Of a DNA stretch of 64,000 nt, positions 55,848-64,000 are shown piece after piece. The stretch's first letter is position 1, and every line of letters begins with the position of its first letter. Location: assembly GCA_014529385.2 (NCBI GenBank), contig CM043963.1, positions 97,292,412 to 97,356,411 on the forward strand, in the 5' to 3' direction. The position numbers were made by a program, and so were the translations under genes. Origin of the DNA: Adiantum capillus-veneris (taxonomy: Eukaryota > Streptophyta > Polypodiopsida > Polypodiales > Pteridaceae). The notes under the pieces were generated by a model. That model had not been told where the DNA came from and ran no database searches. It worked only from the letters and a program-made list of their open reading frames with translations.

Positions 55848-57400
55848 ATGGCTGACTAAACCAACGACGCCAGGAAAGAGGGTTCCTCTTCACAGGACAG
55901 ACAGGCTATTCCTACAATGTTTAAGGTTGGCAAGAGTTCACGGCCACATCTCTCTGTACCTTCTGTTGATGTGAATGCTCCACAAGTTCAAGGGTTTATG
56001 GTTGGGCAACTTGAAGATGATGCATTCAGGACACAGTTGGTTGCTACTATGAATGTGTTTTCTTGGTTGATGTAGAATCCCAAGTTTATGGAATATCTGC
56101 AAGTGCCACCAGTGTCACGGCAGACAAGGCAACAGTCTCATGCAGTAGAGCTTGTTGAGGCTCAAGTCCAGGTCCCTTGTGCATCCCAACAGGGCAAGGA
56201 GCACTCGCATGTTGCTGAGTGTGTTGGGGCTCCAAGACAGGTTCCTTCCGTCCATGAACAGACGCCAATTCCACATGTTTTGCCAGTTCAGCCCGCCACC
56301 TTTCAGAGTCCACATGTTGCATTAAATGGACAGGTAACCAGTTCCCAGGCAATGCATCAGGTTTTTCCGCCACCCACGGTACATCTTGGGTATTTCGAGG
56401 GTGGATTTGTATTCCAAAGTATGGCTGGTTATGCGCCTGGAAACAAGCATTATATGCCAGGAACAGTGTTCGGGGGTATGCAAGGCATCATGCCGAACCC
56501 CATGTATGGTAGTATTGGCATGCAACAAGGGTTTCAGTGCAATCAGGGCCAGTTTGGGGTGCCACATGGCAATTTTGGCATGGCTGGTTTTTCTGGACGA
56601 GCAGCCAGATATGGCACTTACGATGCAAAATGTCAATGGCCAAGGAATGCAAATGATCCCTACTACAGTGCTCATGTTGCAATTACTTCCCTACGACAAT
56701 TTGGGAGTATTGGAAAAGCCAAAGCCATACAAAAAAAGGAGGTGCAGCTGTAAAGTTTAGCACTTTCAGCGGCTTCGAGGACGAGACGAAGGCTCTTACT
56801 TTCCTCCAGCAATTTGCCACAGCTTATGCAAGAGGGAATTTTAAAGAGGCCTATAAGGTCAAGAAAGCCACCACTTTCTTGAAAGACAATGCGCTTACAT
56901 GGTGGACAACACTGTTGATGCAAGGACAGGCACCCACCACATGGGTATACTTCAAGAAAATGTTTGCATCTGTGTGATTGTCAAATGAATTTGAAGCCGA
57001 TGTCATGACAGATTGGCACCAACTCACTGCGGCTACTTGCAAGAGCCTACAGGAGTACAATCGGAGGTTTTGCAAAGCATTGCTCTCAATAACCTCCTAC
57101 AGATTTGTGCCACTGACAGAGCAGATTGAGAAGTATTATTGTGGGCTGCCTAAAGGGCTCAGAAATTACTGTACAAAGAACAAAGTAGCTACCCTTACTC
57201 AGCTTATGAAAGTTGCCAACATTGTTCATACCTTGTTGAAGGGAGAAGACAGTGGGTTTCAGGGCAACGTGAAAGGGGGGTACATCATAGAAAAGACCAG
57301 CAAAGAGGTCCTTTGCAAAAGCGGCTCCTGAAGCTTCCCAGGAGTCTGAAAGAGAAGGGAGAGTTGAAGATTCATGCGAGTCTTCTACAGGCTACGACAC
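55848..57400 (+). pseudogene. chromovirus gag remnant
   Basis: Same order as the minus-strand gag at 45.6-44.0 kb: an N-terminal part with SSRPHLSVPSVDVNAPQVQ, a Gln/Pro-rich middle (HVLPVQPATFQSPH, GMQQGFQCNQG), and a capsid-like part (FLKDNALTWWTTLLMQGQ, LQEYNRRFCKALLSITSYR). The zinc knuckle is not readable. Broken. Confidence 0.85.
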
Positions 57401-57429
57401 ATGCCAAAAGAAAGAAAAGTTAAAGGGAA

Positions 57430-57570
57430 AGGTTGCAAGACGCTATTTGGTGAAGTTCAAGAAATATCCACCTATGGATGCAAAGTGGATGGAAGAGTGT
57501 GAACTCCTAGAGTCACCGAATGTATTGCAACTTTACCTTGAGGCCTTTGGGTTACCTATGCCCCAACTCA
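57430..57570 (+). pseudogene. chromodomain tail
   Basis: YLVKFKKYPPMDAKWMEECE and the following LLESPN match the aromatic-cage half of a chromodomain at the integrase C-terminus of chromoviruses. It follows gag directly; RT and integrase are not seen in between. Confidence 0.7.
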
Positions 57571-57857
57571 ACGTGCTCAAAGGAGGGGTAATGATAGAGC
57601 TAGCACATCAAATGTACATACAGATTCAGTGCAATAGAAGTGGACAATGTTTTACAAATGCTAAAGGTATTATGCTCACTTCTATCGTAGATGAAATGAC
57701 AAAAGTATGAAGGTTTCATTAAGTCATTTGTATGTATGTTTCATGACCTTTCTTGCAGGTACATGCGATGATAAAAGCGTGCTAACAACACAAGATCATC
57801 AATGGCATGTATATACGGCATGCAATCCAGGACGTTTGCGATTTCAAGAGAGGGGTA

Positions 57858-58252
57858 TGTCACGAGGACGTGGCAACTACTAACCTTACTTGTTGGTTTC
57901 TTTCCGATGATTTTTTATTTTATTTTTGGGACCCTCTTTTTGAAGTCACAAATGGTCGAACATTGCGTGGCCTATGTGAAACGGTCAACGGCCGAGAGTT
58001 TCATCCGCAGTCAGGAAGGGCAAGTCGCCACGAGATGGTCGGGCCAGACGGCACTAGAATCCGAGCAGTAAAAGGGTGTCTACGCTCAGTTCAAAGTCAT
58101 TTAGGCCCCTCGTGGCACTTATAAGTTGGTGGGTACTAGGAAATTAACTGGACATATCGCGGCTCCATATGCATTTGCCCAGAAGCATCAGCAAGAGGGG
58201 AGGGGGCGGGCACCCATTTCAAGAGGGGGTTGATTTTAGCTCATAAAGAGTG

Positions 58253-58292
<40 letters not shown>

Positions 58293-58463
58293 TAGTGGGT
58301 GCAGGTGATCACACCTTTAATGGAAAGCTTGTCTTCTCCTTGCTCTATGTAGCGCGATGATTCGCTCACGCGCATCTCTCTCTCCCCTTTGCACATATGG
58401 TAATGCCCCACTAGTTGGGCTTCTCAGATGACCATGTACAGTTCTGGGAGTTTTATGTGCGTT
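57858..58463 (+). repeat. 3' LTR, first piece
   Basis: It starts TGTCACGAGGACGTGG after the purine tract. The end (GGGCTTCTCAGATGACCATG ... TTTTATGTGCGTT) aligns with the minus-strand LTR near 49.91-49.96 kb. The LTR resumes at about 62124 (GTGTTTGCCAAGGCAAGAG). A GT microsatellite lies at 58255-58289. Confidence 0.85.
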
Positions 58464-59696
58464 TGTAAGGTGCAGCGGAATGAATGTTGTATTTTCTCAA
58501 GATTAGTGATCTTTATTGCTCAAGGTTCCTTTTAGTTCTTAGGGAAGGAGAGAGCCTTCCGTCTTATGGAGAGTGCTATGATCACGAACAAAGTGAGTGG
58601 ATATTGTGTGTGCAAGTGAATGAGACTGAGAGAAGGAGAGAGAAGAGATACGACACCTGAGAGTTTGTAAAACCCTCCTCCGAAGGCCTCACTCTCGTCG
58701 GCGAGAGTGGTCTAACTTTGATTGCACAAAGGTGTACAATGCGAATGCAATGGACCGATGCAATGGGACTATGCCGGTGACGACAACGGCGATGACGACG
58801 ACGACTCGATGGCTGAATCTATGATCTTCTTTGGCTGAATTTCGTGGACTGTTTTCGGGGCTGAAACTGGCTGTTCTACTGTTGTCTTGATGGCTGAAAA
58901 TGATCGGCTATGTCGGGGTTCATGCTGAGGATGAAAACGCTGATGTTGCTGGCTGGAATTGCTGCGTTTTCTGCTGATGATGGAGGCTGAAAAAACGCTG
59001 GTTACTGCAGGTGTTTTTCCATGCTAAAAATGGCAGCAATAGGCAGCAGATACTGGCGTTAGCAGTTGCTGAATTTGCTGAAGAAAACGCTGAACAGCAG
59101 CAATCCAAAAACGCTGGCTTTTGGGGCTGCCGCTGATGGTTAAAAACGCTAAGGCTGAGGGTGGTTGGTCGCGGGAAAAACGCTAAGGATGGGCTGATCT
59201 GCTGAGGGGCGGGCGATCCTGCTAGGGATGGGGGTATCTGGGTCTGTGGCGATGTAGTCCTGCTAGAAAACGCCAAGGTGTCATGAAGGGGGGTACTGCT
59301 GAGAAGTTGCCTGTTGAGCGGGAAGCTCCTGCTGCCTCTTCTGCCAGAAAGTGCTAACTTGAGTTTGCTTATATATTAACTTAGCAAGATTGCCCTACCT
59401 ACTTTTGTTGGAAAGTCACTTAAAAATAATAAGTGAAAATAACCAAAAATAGGAAAATAGGCTAAATGCGCTGGAAAATTCCCCTGACTGAATCTGATGG
59501 ATTCTGAAGGGAATACTGATAATCATGCTGTGCAACTAGAGGATATGCATCTACACTCAGTGACTGAGCATGCACGGTCTACGAATAGACTCACAAAAGT
59601 GCCAGATCACTGCTAATCTAAACTGACTGGACTGATTGAACCCTGCTGTGGTGTAGCTTGTCCACGGACACATAGGGTTGGATGTGTCACGTGACA
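58464..59696 (-). repeat. 3' LTR of the inserted element
   Basis: Plus-strand ends TGTAAGGTGCAGCGG and ...CACGTGACA. It aligns in order with 52329-53307 and with 50798-51770, including a GAC-rich run (58777-58804) and many AAAACGCTGG words (58.9-59.3 kb). ATATATAAG on the minus strand (about 59370-59378) could be the TATA box. Confidence 0.8.
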
Positions 59697-60253
59697 TCCC
59701 CTCCTTTTCAAAGTGAGGTACTGGTACCGAACTGTATGACGTCGAGGGAGATCGCCAACAGCATCCGGAATCCTGGAAGGGACTCTTTGCCAGCCCACTC
59801 TGCTGTGTGGGTCGAGCGGTACTTGAACTTCATAAAGGTCTGCAACGCTTGCTTCTTTGGGCCGCGCCGAAAGCGACACAAAGTCTTTTGTGGTTCCTTC
59901 TATGCTTCAACTTTGTCTAGAGTCATGCTTCTTTCTTCTTCAAGAATCTCCATGGCTGAAAATTCTTGAAACCATTTCCAACACAAAACCATGAACATAT
60001 CCATTCCATGTAAAGTGAAGGGAAAAAATCTTGTCTTCGCTAAAGATTGTGTATGCAATGTAGATAAACATAGAGACGGAATGACAACCCGTTCATCAAA
60101 CACATGCAAGCAATGAGATCGAATCTTTTCTGTTTGATCGAAATCAATCAACTGTGGCAAATCACAATGGAAATGCCCATGCTTGGTGCTCATACTATCA
60201 TGTGCTCGTTCAGAAAGTGTGTCATGCCAAGGAGGCAAAACCCCGTTTCGCAT
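59600..60253 (-). pseudogene. unrecognised ORF next to the 3' LTR, copy 2
   Basis: Homologous to the ORF at 53.44-54.26 kb: WHDTLSERAHDSMSTKHGHF, FHCDLPQLIDFDQTEK, CWKWFQEFSAMEILEE, and later CRFRRGPKKQAL. The shared order of ORF, polypurine tract and LTR in both copies shows it is a fixed part of the family. Function unknown. Confidence 0.5.
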
Positions 60254-61498
60254 GACTGATCAACTCCTGAATGGAAGCTGACTTTTGTTCTAAGCAGTGA
60301 TCTCGGATCTCTGTAGGAAGACCCAAGGTAAACAGCTCAATTTGTTCTTTGAACGAGATCTTCTTAAATGAAGAGGCGGGTAGAAAAGAGCTCCAGAATC
60401 TCTCGCAATAAGCGTCCACTGTATTCTTCTTGGTCATCCGAAGATGGTTCCAAGCAGTTCGTATGTCACGTTCATACTCTCGAGTCAGCCAAGAAGAAAT
60501 AAAAAGCCTTTTAAATTTCAGCCATTTGATTGGAGCTGTCATATTTACTAGAAGCGTGGACCACCAAGTTCGAGCATTCCCCTTGAAGTAAGAGGCAGCC
60601 CTCCGAATCTTGGAGTGCTCTAAGTAACGCCCTCCTGAGAAAGCTATGTCAAACTGCTGTATGAAAGACAAAGCCTTCTATAACCAGAAAATGTGTCAAA
60701 TTTAATTCACTATCCACCTTCCTTAAACTCTTGGACTTTCTTGCTTTTATCTTCCAGAAAGTCGTACAGGTTGGCTTTAAAAAATTTCTTCTTCTTTGCA
60801 TAAAAGCTGTTGTTCTCAGAGTGCGAACTATCTGAAGACGAGTCCTCTGTAGAACTGTCAACCACGGAGCGGGATTTAGGCTTCTTTGCCTTTTTCCTGC
60901 CTTTTTTGAAGCTTCGCTTTTTGCCTTTTCAATCCTCTTCGCTCAAGTCAGAATAGCTAGAAGAAATGTCAAAATAAGAAGAAGAAGAAGAAGAAGAAGA
61001 AGAGGAAGAACTGGGTACTCCTTCAAATCGAACACGCTTCTTTTGTTTTCTTGCCGACTCAAATGTAGACTGACGATCCAAATAACTGGGGAAGTCAGCG
61101 CCTTTCTTTTGCTTTTTGTCGTGCTTTTTAGCTTTGTTCTGCGCGTCAAAATGCTGAGCAATTCGTGCATCAACCACCTCTTCTAATTCTTGCTCTGTGT
61201 ACATCCTTGGAGTAGGAGGTTTCTTCAGGGCCGGTTTGAGGGGTGGTTCTGTGGTCTGCCGTGACTGTGAGAGCACCTCGTCAAAGGAGGTCCGGCTCAT
61301 AAATTTTGCAAATTTCGGGTCCTTCGCAAAATTTAGCATCATCTTTGTTGCATCGTTGATCAATCGTCAACGCTCCATCTCTTCGATCTCCGCCTAAGTA
61401 GGCCGAGGCGGGCCGTACTCCTCGTGTGAATCTTCATCGTGATCTCTTCCCACATCTCCAGATGCAGAGGAAGTCAACTGATCTCTCTCTGAAGCCAT
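60222..61498 (-). pseudogene. gag of the inserted element
   Basis: Starts near 61498 (MASERDQLTSSASGD), 50 bases after the primer-binding site. The N-terminal part (60929-61363) is charged, with a poly-Ser run from an AGA repeat (60978-61007). The capsid-like part (60222-60671) has FKGNARTWWSTLLVNMT, AYCERFWSSFLPASSF and LGLPTEIRDHC. The pattern is that of retrotransposon gag. Broken. Confidence 0.8.
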
Positions 61499-61564
61499 AT
61501 GTGTTGCGTAAAAAGGATCGGATTTCCCGTAGAAGAGAAATCAAACGCGCTCTAATACCACTCT

Positions 61565-62123
61565 AGCAGACTTGGACACTCCAAGTCGAGAATCTACCGC
61601 GACACCACAAGAATTCACTTCAAAACAATTCACAGTTTACAATTGATTCGACACCGGCGGAGTTCCGTGCCTAGAGATATTGGCCCCAAAGACTGGCGCC
61701 CCTTTCGGTACTTCTTTTTGTATTAATCTGCAACTCAAAGTACAAGCAAGTAGTCGAGACTCACTCTCAGATTGTGCGTCCAGATGCTCTGACAAGTGAG
61801 AGCCCAAACTACCAATATATAGATTTACAAGGGATGCTAAAAACAGAGCCCAAAAGCTTCAAAATAAAGCAAAAGAACCCTTTCTCTCTCTCTCTATGAT
61901 CTTCTTGCGTAGCAAAAGCAAAACCTTTAAGCTGCCTGCCGTAAAATCCGCTGCAATTTACGGGATGCCACGTCAGCAGTACGGACTTTCCGGATTCTGC
62001 GCCGCATTTTGCGGGCCTGTCCATACGGAGCCTGCCACGTCACTGCCTGCATTTCCGGGAGTTCCCCTCGGGGAGGGTGTGTGTGTATGAGTGTACCGGC
62101 TGCCACGTCACCAATTTGTGACA
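61565..62123 (-). repeat. 5' LTR of the inserted element
   Basis: Minus strand: starts TGTCACAAATTGGTGACG, has TATATATTGG near 61813-61822 and ACCGAAAGGGGCGCCAGTCT near 61700-61719. That last block is also present, in plus orientation, in the chromovirus LTR at 62703-62722. The right border is supported by the resumption of the chromovirus LTR at about 62124. Confidence 0.6.
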
Positions 62124-62897
62124 GTTTAAGCGTGTTTGCCAAGGCAAGAGCCTTCTGAACAGGAACCAGATTAGCTGATTGCTAATCCCCTCCCAGGTAC
62201 ACACAATTCCAATGAGAAGGATTGCGAAAACAGAGAGTTTTCTCGCGTGAAAACTCATCCGATTCAAAGGGGAACTGTTCCATTGCGTGCGGGAGCACCT
62301 AAGACTCGCATAGGCATGCTCGCTCTGCCCAAAACAATCCAAAACAGAGAGTTACAGCCTGCAGTGTTTTTCTGCAAGTTTAGGGTTTCGCACCTAAACT
62401 GCAAGGAATTGCCAAGGGAGCCTCGGAAAGGCTTTGGGATGCGTGTACAAGGCTGTAGGCACCTAACAGTGGCAAAACAGAAAATTACAGCACGCTGAAA
62501 TTGACCTGTGGCTCACCGTAAAGCTTCCAGAATGCGGGGAAAAGCGTCCTAGGTGTGTACTTTTGACCTACAGGACTTTTGCGCCATTATGCTGGCAAAA
62601 TTGGGTCAAAAACCTGCGATTACAGCCATGGACAGAGCTGGACAGCTTGATGGGAGTTAGGTGAAAGTGATCGGATCGTTTCTTTGCAATAATAATAAAG
62701 AAATACCGAAAGGGCGCCAGTCTTTGGGGCCAACAAGTGTCGGCGTCTGCCTGGTAGCGCTCTAGCTTCCAAATCGTGTGTGCTTGAAGTGTCAATTCCC
62801 GTTACACGTTTTAATTTGTAAAGTTTCTCTATGTCCTAAAGTCTAAAGTAAAGATTCGGGTGAAAGCCAAAGTCTACCGCCCTACGGGCCGGTTTCA
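62124..62897 (+). repeat. 3' LTR, second piece
   Basis: It continues the LTR from 58463 and ends CCTACGGGCCGGTTTCA at 62897. It matches 54665-55750 over most of its length. Confidence 0.85.
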
Positions 62898-64000
62898 GTT
62901 GCCATAAGTTTTGGGCTTGTGGTTCAGCATTCCTTGAGCATTGACTGATTGAAGTACTCTTCCAAACGTATATTTGTTTAAGTATGAGAGGTAAAATGTC
63001 TACAGCATTTTGTTTTTAGTCACAGACAGGGGTGATACTGATGACTGATATGATGAATTTAGTGCAGCTAGACATCTGCTAGAGACCAATGAGATCTGGA
63101 TGTGATGGCTAAATGATTCATGTCATTTATGAATGTGATCCTAGTGCATCAAGAGGTCTTGTTATATCAAAAGGTTCCAAAAGGATGAGATGGTTGAAAA
63201 TTGCTCTTTGTATATCAATAGTTCTCCATTAGATGAGATAACTAGTTTCATTGTTGGCACCTAAGTATTAAGTGTGAACTACGTGAATGTAGATCCAAAA
63301 TGCAATGTAGATTAGTATTTGTGTGGATGCATACTTTGTGAATTTAATCTCTCGTGGGGATGGTCATTGGCGTGTCTGCATGAAATGTGAGAAGTGATGT
63401 GAATCCAAAGTGAGGAGATTTAGTACCTCCAGAAATCTGTAAATGATCAGTACAGTCTAGATGTGATGGCTAAATAAGTCATAATTATCGCAGTCCATGT
63501 CTATGATGTGAATCTGTTGTTAAGCCAACTTTATTTGAAGGAAATATAATTCTGAATGAATTATTGGATTTATAAGTGAAAGGCCTTTTTCTCGCTTGAG
63601 ACATCCGAGTACAGATATTTCGAGTGCGTCATTCAGAGAAATGATGGGAGCACTGTGAATGAGAAAACCTGTAGGGCCACCAAGTACGGGTACTTCCGAT
63701 GTGTCACATCCGATGGGTGACCTAGAGTATCGAGAAGAAGTATTCGACCATCTGGAATGAACATCTCTTACGCATCATGGGATGGGTGACATAGAGCATC
63801 ACGAAGGAGATAGTACCTTAAGTTCGGTGAGAGAGGACTAGGTGATGGGTATTCCTAATGCGTCCCAGGCTGGGTGACAGGAGCATCAAAAAGTGAATAA
63901 TCCATAGTCATGAGGTATTCCAGACAGAACTAGGACTGTGCACAAGAAATGAGGCGAGCACTTCAAGCACACACGATTTGAGAAGCTAGAGCGCTACCAG
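62898..64000. other. non-coding stretch with diverged repeats
   Basis: No gene. A segment at about 63055-63145 resembles one at about 63410-63525 (both have TAGATGTGATGGCTAAAT or TGGATGTGATGGCTAAAT). From 63.6 kb three diverged units carry GGGTGAC at 63715, 63784 and 63872, each followed by AGNATCNNGAAG-like sequence. The rightmost unit has a 5S rRNA-like stretch (63827-63866). Confidence 0.5.

Larger units (their letters stand above)
58464..62123 (-). mobile_element. minus-strand LTR element inserted in the 3' LTR
   Basis: In minus-strand order: an LTR (62123 to about 61565, starting TGTCACAAATTGG), primer-binding site TGGTATTAGAGC (61548-61559), gag (61498 to about 60222), the unrecognised ORF (60253 to about 59.6 kb), a polypurine tract (AAAGGAGGGGA, just right of 59696) and a 3' LTR (59696-58464). 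RT and integrase are not seen. The two LTRs do not resemble each other, so this may be a recombinant of two families. Broken. Confidence 0.7.
51977..62897 (+). mobile_element. Gypsy chromovirus relative, plus strand, both LTRs split
   Basis: Same family as the element at 36-51 kb, in the opposite orientation. 5' LTR: 51977-52328 plus about 54665-55750. Primer-binding site TGGTTCTGTCGCCGG at 55751. Gag at 55848-57400 and a chromodomain tail at about 57430-57570. Purine tract (CAAGAGAGGGG) just before 57858. 3' LTR: 57858-58463 plus 62124-62897. No pol domains are seen, so it could not have moved on its own. The two LTR gaps are minus-strand insertions (52329 to about 54664, and 58464-62123). 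No matching target duplication was found at 51972-51976 and 62898-62902. Broken. Confidence 0.8.

Noticed and set aside
53440-60253. The unrecognised 3' ORF as an envelope-like gene
   Set aside because: Its position before the 3' LTR would fit, but I see no signal peptide or transmembrane segment in the shared part, so the name is not supported.

Overview
The window looks like intergenic, transposon-filled DNA from a land plant with a large repeat-rich nuclear genome. Reasons: Ty1/copia and Ty3/gypsy elements of plant type (chromovirus with chromodomain; a Tat-like element with a second RNase H), an intron-bearing hAT transposase of the BED-DUF659 type, a plant LINE with a C-terminal zinc-binding region, and one exon that matches the chloroplast thioredoxin-like protein HCF164. 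I cannot name the species. A fern, lycophyte or gymnosperm would fit, but nothing seen is decisive.

Layout. 1-8.4 kb: an LTR end, a minus-strand gag remnant with its leader/LTR, long non-coding AT-rich sequence, and a Copia remnant whose LTR (7925-8126) has a polypurine tract on one side and a primer-binding site on the other. 8.45-13.0 kb: a broken but nearly full-length Copia. 13.0-about 18.6 kb: a broken Tat-like Gypsy with a long 3' LTR. 18.65-23 kb: nothing recognisable. 23-27.2 kb: an old Gypsy. 27.85-30.3 kb: a short gag-only LTR element with diverged LTRs. 32.13-32.42 kb, minus strand: the HCF164 exon, the only host coding sequence seen. 33.2-34.35 kb: a Gypsy fragment.

34.4-51.8 kb is a four-level nest. 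A minus-strand gag-bearing LTR element received a minus-strand chromovirus in its own LTR (36134-50792, 5-bp duplication CTCCG on both sides). That chromovirus then received a LINE (about 37.49-40.90 kb, plus strand), a BED-DUF659 hAT transposon (about 45.62-48.78 kb, minus strand) and a 161-bp hAT MITE (49286-49446). 51977-62897 is a plus-strand relative of the same chromovirus. Each of its two LTRs is split by a minus-strand insertion related to the element that hosts the first chromovirus, so the two families have inserted into each other. The last kilobase has only diverged short repeats.

Working content. The hAT transposase (697 codons after removing one 104-bp intron) looks open and has a TATA box. 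The LINE is open over about 970 codons except for two TAG codons and a late frame change. The LTR elements are all broken and are treated as fossils. No RNA gene, CRISPR array or operon was found.
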